From: Mangrovihabitans endophyticus
GTDB lineage: Bacteria; Actinomycetota; Actinomycetes; Mycobacteriales; Micromonosporaceae
Assembly (NCBI RefSeq): GCF_014646155.1
Contig: NZ_BMMX01000001.1
Span: forward strand, 669,720 to 733,719
DNA: 64,000 nt
Direction of reading: 5' to 3'
The notes under the pieces are model-generated. The model was not told the origin of the DNA and did no database searches. It worked only from the letters and a program-made list of their open reading frames with translations. A program made the position numbers and the translations under genes. Positions within the stretch are counted from its first letter, which is position 1. Every line of letters begins with the position of its first letter. Below are positions 15,926 through 25,039 of this stretch, one piece after another.

Positions 15926-17647
15926 TTACAACACCTCGTCGTCCATGTCGAGCAGGAGCGTGTCGCCGGAGGCGACCAGGTCCAGCCACGGTCGGACGCG
16001 CGGCAGCTCGTGGGTGAAGAAGTAACGCGCCGCCAGCCGCTTGCCGTCGTAGAACGCGCCCTCCTTGCCGTCCGCCGCGATCGCCTGACTCAGCCACATC
16101 CACGCGATCACGATGTGGCCGGCCGCCTCCAGATAGGGCGTGGCGTTGGTCAGCGCCCGGTTCGCGTCGCCGGACGACCAGGCCGCGCCGGTCGCCTCCA
16201 GCAGGCGCGCCAGCGCGGCGTCCAATGCGGAGGCGTGCTCCGCCAGGGAGTCGGGCGCCGCGGTGATGGTCGCCCGGATCGCCGTCGCCAGCGCGGACAG
16301 CCCCGCCCCGCCGTGCATGGTGACCTTGCGTCCCAGCAGGTCGAGGGCCTGGATGCCGTCCGTGCCCTCGTGAATGGGGTTGAGCCGGTTGTCCCGGTAG
16401 AACTGCTCGACCGGGTACTCGCGGGTGTATCCGTAGCCGCCGTGCACCTGGATGGCCAGGTCGTTGGCGCGCAGGCACCACTGCGAGGGCCACGCCTTGA
16501 CGATCGGCGTGAGCACGTCCAGCAGCAATTCGTTGCCCTCGTCGACCAGCTTCGCCGCGTACAGCACCAGCGCCATCCCGCCCTCGGCGTAGCTCTTGGC
16601 GGCCAGCAGCATCCGCCGCACGTCGGGATGCCGGACGATGGGCACGGGCGGTGCGGAGGGGTCCTTCCCGGCGGGTGGCCGGCCTTGGCGACGATCCCGG
16701 GCGTACGCGAGGGCGTGCAGATAGCCGGTGTAGCCGAGCGCCACCGCTCCCGCGCCCACGCCGATCCGGGCCTCGTTCATCATCTGGAACATGATCGCCA
16801 GACCTTGGCCCTCGGCGCCGACCAGGTGGGCGGTGGCGCCGTCGAAGGCGAGCACCGCGTTGGTGGTGCCCCGGAAGCCCATCTTGTGGTTGAGCCCGGC
16901 CAGCGACACGGCGTTGCGGTCGCCGACCACACTGCCCGGACCGACGTGATGCTTGGGCACCACGAACAGTGACAGCCCCTTGACGCCGGCCGGCGCGCCG
17001 ACGACCCGGGCGAGCACCAGGTGGACGATCGTCTCGCTCAGCTCGTGGTCGCCGCCGGAGATCCACATCTTGGAGCCGGTCAGGCGGTACGTGCCGTCGT
17101 CGCGCCGCTCGGCCTTGGTGGTCACGTCGCTGAGCGAGGATCCGGCCTGCGGCTCGGACAGGCACATCGTCCCGGTGAACCGGCCTTCGAGCATCGGTCG
17201 CACGTACGTCTCGATCTGCTCGGGTGTGCCGTGCCGCAGCAGCAGATGGGCGTTGGCCACGGTGAGCATGGAGTACGCGGAGGTGCCGATGTTCGCCGCC
17301 TGGAACCACGCGAAGACCGCCCGGCCGACCACGACGGGCAACTGCATCCCACCCACCGCGGCGTCGAAGCCCCCGGCCAGCAGGCCGGACTCGGCCATCG
17401 CCCGCATCGCCTTGCCGACCTCGGGGATGACGGTGACCGTGGCGCCGTCAAAGGTCGGCTCCTCCAGGTCGTTGCGGCGGTTGTGCGGCGCGTACTCCCG
17501 CTCGGCGATCTGTTCGGCCAGGTCGAGCACCGCGTCGAAGGTCTCGCGGGAATGCTCGGCGTACCGCCGTTCGGCGGTCAGGGCCGTCACGTCCAGCCAC
17601 TCGTGCAGGAGGAAGTTCAGGTCGCGCCGGGACAGGATCAGCGACAT
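15926..17647 (-). CDS. Acyl-CoA dehydrogenase, long type (DmdC-like)
   Basis: 573-residue flavoenzyme. The length and the C-terminal extra domain (from about residue 450) match the DmdC-like/FadE subgroup with a C-terminal dehydrogenase-associated domain rather than 380-residue classical enzymes. Recognisable are TGTMCLSEPQAGSSLSD and KMWISGGDHEL (FAD and substrate contacts), YTREYPVEQFYRDNRLNPIHEGTDGIQALDLLGRK (catalytic Glu loop HEGT). It should oxidise an acyl-CoA to the enoyl-CoA with electrons going to ETF. The serine hydrolase remnant lies downstream on the same strand. The chain type is unknown. Confidence 0.9.
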   Translation of the reverse strand: MSLILSRRDLNFLLHEWLDVTALTAERRYAEHSRETFDAVLDLAEQIAEREYAPHNRRNDLEEPTFDGATVTVIPEVGKAMRAMAESGLLAGGFDAAVGGMQLPVVVGRAVFAWFQAANIGTSAYSMLTVANAHLLLRHGTPEQIETYVRPMLEGRFTGTMCLSEPQAGSSLSDVTTKAERRDDGTYRLTGSKMWISGGDHELSETIVHLVLARVVGAPAGVKGLSLFVVPKHHVGPGSVVGDRNAVSLAGLNHKMGFRGTTNAVLAFDGATAHLVGAEGQGLAIMFQMMNEARIGVGAGAVALGYTGYLHALAYARDRRQGRPPAGKDPSAPPVPIVRHPDVRRMLLAAKSYAEGGMALVLYAAKLVDEGNELLLDVLTPIVKAWPSQWCLRANDLAIQVHGGYGYTREYPVEQFYRDNRLNPIHEGTDGIQALDLLGRKVTMHGGAGLSALATAIRATITAAPDSLAEHASALDAALARLLEATGAAWSSGDANRALTNATPYLEAAGHIVIAWMWLSQAIAADGKEGAFYDGKRLAARYFFTHELPRVRPWLDLVASGDTLLLDMDDEVL

Positions 17648-17759
17648 GCGCCAAGGATCTCACAAGCGTCGGTGGCGGGTGCCGACATCGGCGTCAGATT
17701 GACGTCGGTTGATAGCTTGGAGGGGCTGGATCCTGACGGTCCGTAAGGGGATGATCGCC

Positions 17760-18485
17760 ATGTCGCGAAGACGCCGCTCCTCCGCCCTGCCGTCCACTCG
17801 GCGGTTGACGCTGCTCCTGTCCCTGCTGACGGCGATGACGATGATGGCGACGTCGGCGGTGGTCGCCGTGACCTCCGCGGCGGCACGGGCGAATCCCGTC
17901 GGATATGCCGCGGCCGACCGCCCGTCGGTCCGTTACGGCAGCCGCGGCGCAACGGTCCGATACCTGCAGCAACGGCTGGCCGCCCTGCGCTACGACGTCG
18001 GTGGCGTCGACGGCGTGTTCGGCACCGACACCCTGCATGCGGTCTACGCCTTCCAGAAGGTCCAGCGGATCGGTGTCGACGGCATCGTCGGGCGCACCAC
18101 GTGGACCAAGCTCGCCAGCCCGTACCGGCCGGGGGCCCGGCATCGCCACAGCGCCGCCGCCGTCGAGATCAGCCTGTCCCGCAGGGTCGTCTTCCTGACC
18201 CGCCGCGGCGCGGTCACCCGCATCGTGGACGCCTCGCCGGGCAAGGCGTCCACCCGGACGCCGACCGGGAACTTCACGATCGGCCGCCGGATCAACGGCT
18301 GGCGGCAGAGCCACCTCGGGTTGTTGTGGCGGCCGTACTACTTCTACGGCGGGTACGCGGTGCACGGATCCAACTCCGTGCCCACCTATGCGGCCAGTCA
18401 CGGATGCGTGCGGGTCACCGTTCCCGCGATGAATCGTCTCTGGTCGCAGTTGTTCATCGGGGAGCGCGTGCACGTTTATCGGTAG
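17760..18485 (+). CDS. L,D-transpeptidase (YkuD) with N-terminal peptidoglycan-binding domain
   Basis: 241-residue exported enzyme. An Arg-rich start and a hydrophobic segment (LTLLLSLLTAMTMMATSAVVAV, about residues 15-36) form a signal peptide or anchor. Residues about 55-115 are a PG-binding type 1 domain (GATVRYLQQRLAALRYDVGGVDGVFGTDTLHAVYAFQ). The YkuD domain ends with HGSNSVPTYAASHGCVR, holding catalytic His and Cys (C216). It forms 3-3 peptidoglycan cross-links or attaches wall proteins. I chose ATG 17760 with AAGGGG at about 9 bases; ATG 17751 would sit directly on that site. Confidence 0.9.
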   Translation: MSRRRRSSALPSTRRLTLLLSLLTAMTMMATSAVVAVTSAAARANPVGYAAADRPSVRYGSRGATVRYLQQRLAALRYDVGGVDGVFGTDTLHAVYAFQKVQRIGVDGIVGRTTWTKLASPYRPGARHRHSAAAVEISLSRRVVFLTRRGAVTRIVDASPGKASTRTPTGNFTIGRRINGWRQSHLGLLWRPYYFYGGYAVHGSNSVPTYAASHGCVRVTVPAMNRLWSQLFIGERVHVYR

Positions 18486-19097
18486 CGGCGCGGCGGTCGA
18501 CGGGTCACGACTCCGCGATTTCCCCTCCACAATCTCATCGACATCCGTCTCTATGGGTGTGCCTGCCGGTCCGATCGAGAGAATCGCGTTTTTGTTGCCG
18601 TAATGCAAGAATGTGGCGACGCGACGCCTCCGGTCGCCGGTGGGCAGCCGCCGCGGCCGCCGATCCTGTCGCCGAGATCACTCCATCACCGTACGCGACA
18701 GAACGCCTCTTTCAGGCCGGTCCGCTGGCCGCGATTGACCATTGTGGAGCCATCTCGTGGCCTCGGCGCGTGTCTCCTCAGCAACCGCTTCACCTGCGCA
18801 AACGCCCGCCCAGTGATCGCCCTCGAAAGCCCCGTATCGACGATTGTCGCGGTCGCGTATCCGGGTGCCGCGGTCGGTAAGAACGGCGCTTTGACACGTG
18901 GATTGTCATGGGAATGTCATGCTCGTGCAGGTGATCCTTGATCACTTTTGGCCTAAGATGAGTGCTGCTTAGCTATGGGTTCACTTCTCCATCGGTGATC
19001 GGGGGTCATTTCAGCATTATCCGACGCGCATCGGACCGAAGGGGTGCGACACAATCGCACATCGTTGATCCATCGTCGGCAACCTATTCCCGACACG
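18486..19097. other. Gene-poor 612-bp spacer before the osmoprotectant transporter operon
   Basis: No reading frame here has convincing family features or codon bias. The only clear structure is the palindrome GTGATC-CTT-GATCAC at 18931-18945, followed by TTTT, which could be a weak terminator or an operator. The final 100 bases are AT-richer and should hold the promoter of the transporter operon. I looked for a c-di-AMP or other riboswitch pattern and saw none. Confidence 0.4.
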
Positions 19098-19751
19098 ATG
19101 AAGCCTATGGATTTCTACGAATATTTAAAGTATAACGCAGAGCCTCTGTTTGATGAGGCTGTCGGGCACGTCCGGCTTGTCGCCATCTCGATCGGCATCG
19201 CGCTGGTGGTCGGTTGCGCCCTCGGTGTGCTGGCGCATCGCTCGGCGCGGACCCGCCCGGTCATCCTGGCTGTGTCCTCGACCCTGTTGACCATTCCGTC
19301 GCTCGCGCTGTTCGCGCTCGCCATCCCGCTGCTCGGGCTCGGGACTCCGCCCGCCGTGGTGGCCCTGGTGCTCTACGCGCTACTCCCGATCGTCCGTAAC
19401 ACCGTGGTGGGTCTCGCCTCGGTCGACCAGAACGTGCTGCGTGCGGCGCGCGGGATGGGCATCGGATCGTGGCGCCGCTTCGCCCGGATCGAACTGCCGC
19501 TGGCCTGGCCGGTCGTGCTGGCCGGGGTGCGGGTCTCGACGCAGATCGTGGTCGGCATCGCGGCGATCGGGGCGCTGGTCAACGGGCCCGGCCTGGGCAA
19601 CGAGATCTTCCGCGGGCTGCGCTCGCTGGGCAGCCCGTTCGCGCTGAACTTCGTGCTGGGCGGGACGCTCGGGATCGTCGTCGTCGCGCTGCTGTTCGAC
19701 GCCATGTTCATTCTGCTCCGTCGCTTCACCACCGCCAGGGGGATCCGATGA
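19098..19751 (+). CDS. Osmoprotectant (glycine betaine/choline-type) ABC transporter permease
   Basis: 217-residue integral membrane subunit of a QAT-family importer (OpuCB/OsmW-like). It has about six hydrophobic segments, and the permease loop that contacts the ATPase is ASVDQNVLRAARGMGIGSWRRFARIELPLAWP (the EAA-type motif). ATG 19098 is chosen because the protein then starts MKPMDFYEYLKYN as family members do, but no Shine-Dalgarno is visible; ATG 19107 is also possible. The stop overlaps the ATPase start (ATGA at 19748-19751), showing coupling. First of four genes permease-ATPase-permease-binding protein. Confidence 0.9.
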   Translation: MKPMDFYEYLKYNAEPLFDEAVGHVRLVAISIGIALVVGCALGVLAHRSARTRPVILAVSSTLLTIPSLALFALAIPLLGLGTPPAVVALVLYALLPIVRNTVVGLASVDQNVLRAARGMGIGSWRRFARIELPLAWPVVLAGVRVSTQIVVGIAAIGALVNGPGLGNEIFRGLRSLGSPFALNFVLGGTLGIVVVALLFDAMFILLRRFTTARGIR

Positions 19752-20974
19752 CCACGACCGACATGCCCCAGGCCACGAGCGACGACGCCGCGGGCCGGGC
19801 CGAGCCGATGATCCGGCTGGACAAACTCACCAAGCGCTACCGCGGGCAGTCGCGCGCGGCGGTCGACCAGGTCACCATGGAGATGCCGCGCGGCGAGATC
19901 GTCGTGCTGGTCGGTCCTTCCGGGTGCGGGAAGACCACCACCATGGAGCTGATCAACCGGCTGATCGAGCCGACCTCGGGCCGGATCTACCTCGACGGCG
20001 AGGACGTCACCACGTCCGACCCCGATGCGTTGCGTCGGCGGATCGGCTACGTGATCCAGCAGATCGGCCTGTTCCCGCACTTCACCGTCGCGGAGAACAT
20101 CGGCGTCGTGCCGAAGCTGCTCGGCTGGACCAAGCAGCGCATCGGCAACCGGGTGGACGAGCTGCTCGACCTGGTCGGGCTGGACCCCTCCGACTATCGC
20201 GGCCGATACCCCAAGGAGCTGTCCGGCGGGCAGCGCCAGCGGATCGGCGTCGCGCGGGCGCTGGCCGCCGACCCGCCCGTGATGCTCATGGACGAACCGT
20301 TCGGCGCCATCGACCCGATCACCCGGGAGCGGCTGCAAAACGAATTCCTGCGTCTGCAACAGCAGGTCAAGAAGACCATCGTCTTCGTGACCCACGACGT
20401 GGACGAGGCGATCAAGCTCGGTGACCGGATCGCCATCCTCAGCGAGCAGTCGCACATCGCGCAGTACGACACCCCGGAGAACATCCTCAGCAACCCGGCC
20501 AGCGCCTACGTCGAGGACTTCATCGGCTCCGGCGCCTCGCTGAAACGGCTCAACCTCAGCCGGGTCCGCGACATCGAGCTGGCGACCGACTGCCCGACCG
20601 CCCGCCTGGACGACGAACTGCCCGAGGTCCGGCGCCGCCTGGTGGAGTCGGACTGGTCGGCGCTGCTGCTGCTGGACGAGCGGGGCCGCCCGCAGCGCTG
20701 GGTCAACGCGCGCGACCTGGACCGGACGTCGGTGGACCTGCGGACCGCCGGGCTGCCGGCGGTGGCGACGGTCGAGCCGCACGCGACGTTGTCGGACGCG
20801 CTCAACGAGATGCTCACGTCCAGCGCGGGCGCCGCCATCGTCGTCGACCGCAGCGGCAGCTACCAGGGGCTGATCGACTTCGACACGGTCATGGTGACCG
20901 CCAAGTCGATCAAGCGGGACAGCACCGAGTACTACCGCGCCGCCAAGCTGTCCGGCGCCGAAACGGCGGGCTGA
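19748..20974 (+). CDS. Osmoprotectant ABC transporter ATP-binding protein with CBS domains
   Basis: 408-residue ATPase. Walker A is GPSGCGKTT (56-64), signature LSGGQ (158-162), Walker B VMLMDEP (178-184), followed by the H-loop FVTHD. The C-terminal ~150 residues (from about 255) contain a CBS pair (for example ATVEPHATLSDALNEM and the following GLIDFDTVMV), the regulatory module that senses ionic strength or nucleotides in OpuA-type ATPases. ATG 19748 overlaps the permease stop. It drives uptake of compatible solutes with the two flanking permeases. Confidence 0.92.
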   Translation: MTTTDMPQATSDDAAGRAEPMIRLDKLTKRYRGQSRAAVDQVTMEMPRGEIVVLVGPSGCGKTTTMELINRLIEPTSGRIYLDGEDVTTSDPDALRRRIGYVIQQIGLFPHFTVAENIGVVPKLLGWTKQRIGNRVDELLDLVGLDPSDYRGRYPKELSGGQRQRIGVARALAADPPVMLMDEPFGAIDPITRERLQNEFLRLQQQVKKTIVFVTHDVDEAIKLGDRIAILSEQSHIAQYDTPENILSNPASAYVEDFIGSGASLKRLNLSRVRDIELATDCPTARLDDELPEVRRRLVESDWSALLLLDERGRPQRWVNARDLDRTSVDLRTAGLPAVATVEPHATLSDALNEMLTSSAGAAIVVDRSGSYQGLIDFDTVMVTAKSIKRDSTEYYRAAKLSGAETAG

Positions 20975-21798
20975 TGACCACGAGCACCCCCACCGAGACA
21001 ACGGAGCCGCAGACCGGCCCGGAACCGGCCGAGGACACCGCCGACGTCGGCGCGACGGCCGTCCGCCGTACCCGCCGCAAGCTGGTCCTGCGCTGGATGG
21101 GCATGCCGGCGTTGCTCGCCCTCGCCTTCGGAGCGCTCTACCTCTGGGTCTCCGGGCAGGAGCTGGACAGCATCGAGAAGCGGACGCTGAACGCCAGCGC
21201 GCTCACCCAGCGGGTGATCGAGCACCTGCAGCTCGCCGCGGTGTCGACGCTGATCGTGATCGTGATCGCGATTCCGCTCGGCATCCTGGCCACCCGGCGC
21301 TCGGCGCGCTACGTCGCGCCGGTCCTGCTGGCGCTGGGCAACCTGGGTCAGGCCATCCCGTCGTTCGGCCTGATCACCATCGTGGTGCTGCTGGCCGGGG
21401 TCGGCTTCAAGTCGGTCGTGTTCGGCCTGGTGGCCTACTCCGCCCTGCCGATCCTGCGCAACACCATGGTCGGCCTGCAGCAGGTGGACCAGACGCTGGT
21501 GAAGTCGGCGCGCGGGATGGGCATGTCCCCGATGAAGACCCTGCTCCGGGTGGAACTGCCGCTGGCAGTCCCGGTGGTGCTCGCCGGCGTCCGGACCGCC
21601 CTGATCCTCAACGTCGGCACCGCGACGCTCGCCACGTTCTTCGGTGTCAAAGCCCTGGGGTACGTCATCTTCCAGGGCATTCAGCTGGACCGGACCCCGG
21701 TCCTGATCGTCGGAGCGGTGATGGCCTCCGGCCTCGCGCTGCTGGTGGATTACCTCGCCGGCGTGGTCGAGGAGCTGCTCACCCCTCGTGGCCTCTGA
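20974..21798 (+). CDS. Osmoprotectant ABC transporter permease, second subunit
   Basis: 274-residue permease. A ~40-residue hydrophilic N-terminal extension precedes about six membrane segments. The EAA-type ATPase contact is VDQTLVKSARGMGMSPMKTLLRVELPLAVP, almost the same as in the first permease, so the two form a heterodimer. The start ATG 20974 overlaps the ATPase stop (TGATG). The N-terminal extension is rich in Thr/Glu and looks disordered. Confidence 0.9.
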   Translation: MTTSTPTETTEPQTGPEPAEDTADVGATAVRRTRRKLVLRWMGMPALLALAFGALYLWVSGQELDSIEKRTLNASALTQRVIEHLQLAAVSTLIVIVIAIPLGILATRRSARYVAPVLLALGNLGQAIPSFGLITIVVLLAGVGFKSVVFGLVAYSALPILRNTMVGLQQVDQTLVKSARGMGMSPMKTLLRVELPLAVPVVLAGVRTALILNVGTATLATFFGVKALGYVIFQGIQLDRTPVLIVGAVMASGLALLVDYLAGVVEELLTPRGL

Positions 21799-21830
21799 CC
21801 GCACGACGGCCACCACAATGAAAGGTAACA

Positions 21831-22787
21831 ATGAATAATCTCCGGAAAACCATCGTCGCCGTGGCCGCGTGCAGCCTGGTGCTGACCGGTGCTGCCGCCT
21901 GCGGCTCGGACGACGGGGTCGGCGACGGCAACGGTCCACTGGCCGGCAGCTCGGTCACCGTCGGGTCGAAGGACTTCGACGAGCAATTGGTGCTCGGCCA
22001 GATCACCGTCCTGGCGCTCAAGAACGCCGGAGCGGACGTCACCGACCAGACCAACCTCGGCGGCACCAACGCCGCCCGGGCCGCACTGAAGTCCGGCGAC
22101 ATCGACGTGTACTGGGAGTACAACGGCACGGCGTGGATCAGCTTCTTCAAGAAGACCGATCCCATCCCGGACCGGATGCAGCAGTGGCAGGCGGTCCACG
22201 ACCAGGACTTGAAGGAGAACAAGCTGGTCTGGATGCAGCCGGCGAACTTCAACAACACCTACGGCATCGCCTACAGCTCCTCCGCGGCGGCCAAGCTCGG
22301 CAACCCGAAGACCCTGTCCGACCTCGGTACGGTCATCTCCTCCAAGCCCGGCGAGGCTTCGCTGTGCGTGGAGAGCGAGTTCTCCACCCGCGACGACGGT
22401 CTGCCCGGCATGGAGAAGAAGTACGGCTACCAGGTGCCCAAGAACAACGTGACGGTGCTGGACACCGGCATCGTCTACACCTCCGTGGACAAGCAGTCGC
22501 CGTGCAACTTCGGCGAGGTGTTCACCACCGACGGCCGGATCAAGGCGCTCAACCTCGTGGTTCTGGAAGACGACAAGAGCTTCTTCCCGTTGTACAACGC
22601 CGCTCCGGTGTTCCGCTCCGAGTACTACGACGCGCACGAGGCGGATCTGAAGAAGATCTTCGACCCGATTTCGACGGCGCTGACGCAAGAGGTCATGACC
22701 GAGCTCAACAAGCAGGTGTCGGTCGACGGCATGCGCCCCGAGCAGGTCGCCAAGAAGTGGATGGAGGACCAGGGCTTCCTGTCCTGA
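21831..22787 (+). CDS. Osmoprotectant ABC transporter substrate-binding lipoprotein
   Basis: 318-residue binding protein with a lipoprotein signal: MNNLRKTIVAVAACSLVLTGAAAC, lipobox LTGAAAC with Cys24 as the lipidated residue. The mature part is an OpuAC-type fold (VTVGSKDFDEQLVLGQ at the start, WEYNGTAWISF in the ligand pocket region, then GTNAARAALKSGDIDV). These proteins bind glycine betaine, choline or related solutes. It ends the transporter operon; a strong terminator follows. Confidence 0.92.
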   Translation: MNNLRKTIVAVAACSLVLTGAAACGSDDGVGDGNGPLAGSSVTVGSKDFDEQLVLGQITVLALKNAGADVTDQTNLGGTNAARAALKSGDIDVYWEYNGTAWISFFKKTDPIPDRMQQWQAVHDQDLKENKLVWMQPANFNNTYGIAYSSSAAAKLGNPKTLSDLGTVISSKPGEASLCVESEFSTRDDGLPGMEKKYGYQVPKNNVTVLDTGIVYTSVDKQSPCNFGEVFTTDGRIKALNLVVLEDDKSFFPLYNAAPVFRSEYYDAHEADLKKIFDPISTALTQEVMTELNKQVSVDGMRPEQVAKKWMEDQGFLS

Positions 22788-22801
22788 CCCGACCCGACCG
22801 A

Positions 22802-22850
22802 CGAGAAGGCTGTGCCGGCGCTGTTGCGCCGGCACAGCCTTCTCGGTTTT
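22802..22850 (+). terminator. Strong intrinsic terminator after the osmoprotectant operon
   Basis: A perfect 20-bp stem (22802-22821 with 22826-22845), TGTT loop, followed by G and TTTT. This is a textbook rho-independent terminator that insulates the downstream contractile injection cluster. Confidence 0.93.
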
Positions 22851-23196
22851 CCGGGGATGTCGCGGCCGCTGCGACCCGGCGATGACCCACGTCCCGGCCA
22901 AGATCGGCTTTTCGCGGCCCATGGAAACATCGTGCGTGCGCGCTCGGTCGTGTTTCTGTATGAATGCTGAGTGCTCGGCCAATGCCGATAATTGTCTCTT
23001 CATTACAGTCAGATTTCCGACTGGAGTGCGACGTTGACAGTGTGTGCCGTCTTCGGGACCCTGGGATTCCGGCGGAAGAATCTTCTTCACAGAATGGTTC
23101 TTCGGCCGCAATTGTTGCTCTGCCGCAAATGTTGAACGGGGCGGCGTGCACATTGCTGGTCGCGGGCCTTCGGTTCCCGAAAAGAATGGAGGCGGC
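22851..23196 (+). promoter_or_regulatory. Leader and promoter region of the contractile injection cluster
   Basis: 346 bp without a supported gene, AT-richer than its surroundings between about 22960 and 23190. TTGACA at 23034-23039 is a candidate -35 but I see no good -10 after it. The sheath gene's GGAGG (23188-23192) ends the region. The real promoter must be here, or upstream genes read through despite the terminator. Confidence 0.4.
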
Positions 23197-25029
23197 ATGC
23201 CCGTCACTCCGACCTATCCTGGCGTCTACATCGAAGAATTGACCAGTGCCGTCCGCACCATCACCGCCGTGTCGACGTCGGTGACGGCATTCGTCGGATT
23301 CACCCCACGGGGCCCGCTCGGCGAGCCCGTGACGCTGACCAGCTTCGCCGACTACGAGCGCCGCTTCGGTGGCTTGTCGGCCGACAGCGTGCTGAGCTAC
23401 GGCGTCCAACAGTTCTTCCTCAACGGCGGCAGCACCGCCATCGTGGTGCGCCTGGTCAGCGGCGGATCACCGGCCGGCGTGCCGTTGCCGGGCGGGGACG
23501 GCACGCTGCTCACCGTGTCGGCCAAGGAGCCCGGCCTGTTCGGCCGGGGCATCCAGGTGTCGGTCGACCCCGACGCGGCGTCCCCGGACGACACCTTCGG
23601 CCTGCGGATCTCTGCGCCCGGCGGGGGACCCGGTGAGACGTTCACCGCCCTCTCGCTGGACAGGGACAGCCCGCGGTTCGCCGAAAAGGTGATCAACCCG
23701 TCGTCCGCGCTGGTCACGGTCGCGGTCGAGGAGGAGGCGACGGGCGCGCCGGCGCCGTCGGGCACGGTCTCCGACGCGTTCGGTGACCCGCTGCCGGACG
23801 TCACCGGCAAGACGTTCAAGGTTTCGGTCCAGGGCGGCGACCGGGACTGGGACATCGACCTGTTCAACCCGGAGACCGACGGTGCCAGGCCGGCTCGGGT
23901 GAGCGAGCTCGCGCTGCTGCTGGAGCGCAAACTGCGCAGGGTCGCCCCGAGGTCCGCAGCGCTGTCCGGCGCTCGCGTCAACGCGGTCGGCCAACGTCTG
24001 CAGGTGCTGGCCGGTGAGCCGGGCGCGGTCATCCGCTTCACCGGACCGGACGCCAGCGATCTCAAGCTTGAGGGTGGCGCGGTGAACCCGCCGGCCTCGC
24101 CGATGACCGGCGGCAGCGACGGCACCCCGCCCACGGCCGCCGACTTCATCGGCAGCCCGGACGCCAAGACCGGCATTTATGCGTTGCTCGACGTGGACGA
24201 CGTCAACCTGTTGTGTCTGCCCGAGGTGGCCGACCTGGACGTGGACAGCATGATCGGCGTGCTCAGCCAGGCCGAGAGCCTGTGTCAGGCCAAGCGGATG
24301 GTGCTGATCATGGACCCGCCGAAGGGCTGGACGTCGCTGGACGCGGCCCGTGCCGGGCTGGCCGACATCGATGCGGTGCGCAGCAGCTACGCGGCGCTGT
24401 ATTTCCCGCGCATCCAGATGTTCGACCCGCTCGCCGCCCAGTTGCGCGAGTTCCCGCCGTCCGGCGCGGTCGCCGGGGTGCTGGCCGCCACCGACACGGC
24501 CCGCGGGGTGTGGAAGGCGCCGGCCGGGACCGGCGCCGCGCTCGCCGGTGTTCGGGCGTTGTCCACGCCGCTCACGGATCCGGAGAACGGTCTGCTCAAC
24601 CCGCTCGCGGTCAACTGCCTGCGGGTGTTCCCGATCATCGGCCCGGTGGTCTGGGGTGCACGCACCCTGGACGGCGCCGACGCCGAGGCGTCGCAGTGGA
24701 AATATCTGCCGGTGCGCCGGCTCGCCCTGATGATCGAGGAGAGCCTCTATCGCGGCACCAAATGGGTGGTGTTCGAGCCCAACGACGAAAACCTGTGGGC
24801 GCAGATCCGGCTCAATGTCGGGGCATTCATGCGGACGTTGTTCAACCAGGGCGCATTCCAGGGCACCTCGGCCCGCGAGGCGTTCTTCGTGAAGTGCGAC
24901 AAGGACACGACGACACAGGATGACATCAACCGCGGCGTCGTCAACATCCTGGTCGGATTCGCGCCGCTGAAGCCGGCCGAGTTCGTCATCGTCAAGCTTG
25001 AGCAAATGGCCGGTCAGATCGAGGTCTAG
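23197..25029 (+). CDS. Contractile injection system sheath protein
   Basis: 610-residue tail sheath protein of the phage/CIS sheath family. It starts with the family signature TPTYPGVYIEELTSAVRTITAVSTSVTAFVGFTPRGP and contains the sheath core with LSYGVQQFFLNGG and VRLVSGG; the C-terminal part (IEESLYRGTKWVVFEPNDENLWAQIR, then VRTLFNQGAFQG-like) is the conserved interlocking C-domain, and the final KPAEFVIVKLEQM is typical. The sheath contracts and drives the inner tube. ATG 23197 has GGAGG at 5 bases. It is the first gene of the cluster and only one sheath gene is present, unlike PVC/Afp systems that have three. Confidence 0.95.
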   Translation: MPVTPTYPGVYIEELTSAVRTITAVSTSVTAFVGFTPRGPLGEPVTLTSFADYERRFGGLSADSVLSYGVQQFFLNGGSTAIVVRLVSGGSPAGVPLPGGDGTLLTVSAKEPGLFGRGIQVSVDPDAASPDDTFGLRISAPGGGPGETFTALSLDRDSPRFAEKVINPSSALVTVAVEEEATGAPAPSGTVSDAFGDPLPDVTGKTFKVSVQGGDRDWDIDLFNPETDGARPARVSELALLLERKLRRVAPRSAALSGARVNAVGQRLQVLAGEPGAVIRFTGPDASDLKLEGGAVNPPASPMTGGSDGTPPTAADFIGSPDAKTGIYALLDVDDVNLLCLPEVADLDVDSMIGVLSQAESLCQAKRMVLIMDPPKGWTSLDAARAGLADIDAVRSSYAALYFPRIQMFDPLAAQLREFPPSGAVAGVLAATDTARGVWKAPAGTGAALAGVRALSTPLTDPENGLLNPLAVNCLRVFPIIGPVVWGARTLDGADAEASQWKYLPVRRLALMIEESLYRGTKWVVFEPNDENLWAQIRLNVGAFMRTLFNQGAFQGTSAREAFFVKCDKDTTTQDDINRGVVNILVGFAPLKPAEFVIVKLEQMAGQIEV

Positions 25030-25039
25030 GGGAATCCGC

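Noticed and set aside
18603-18941. A 112-codon open frame in the spacer before the transporter
   Set aside because: It lacks a ribosome site, recognised motifs and convincing codon use; it looks like chance in high-GC DNA.
18486-19097. Riboswitch (for example c-di-AMP type) in front of the osmoprotectant operon
   Set aside because: I looked for the expected stem-loop layout and conserved cores and saw only a short palindrome.
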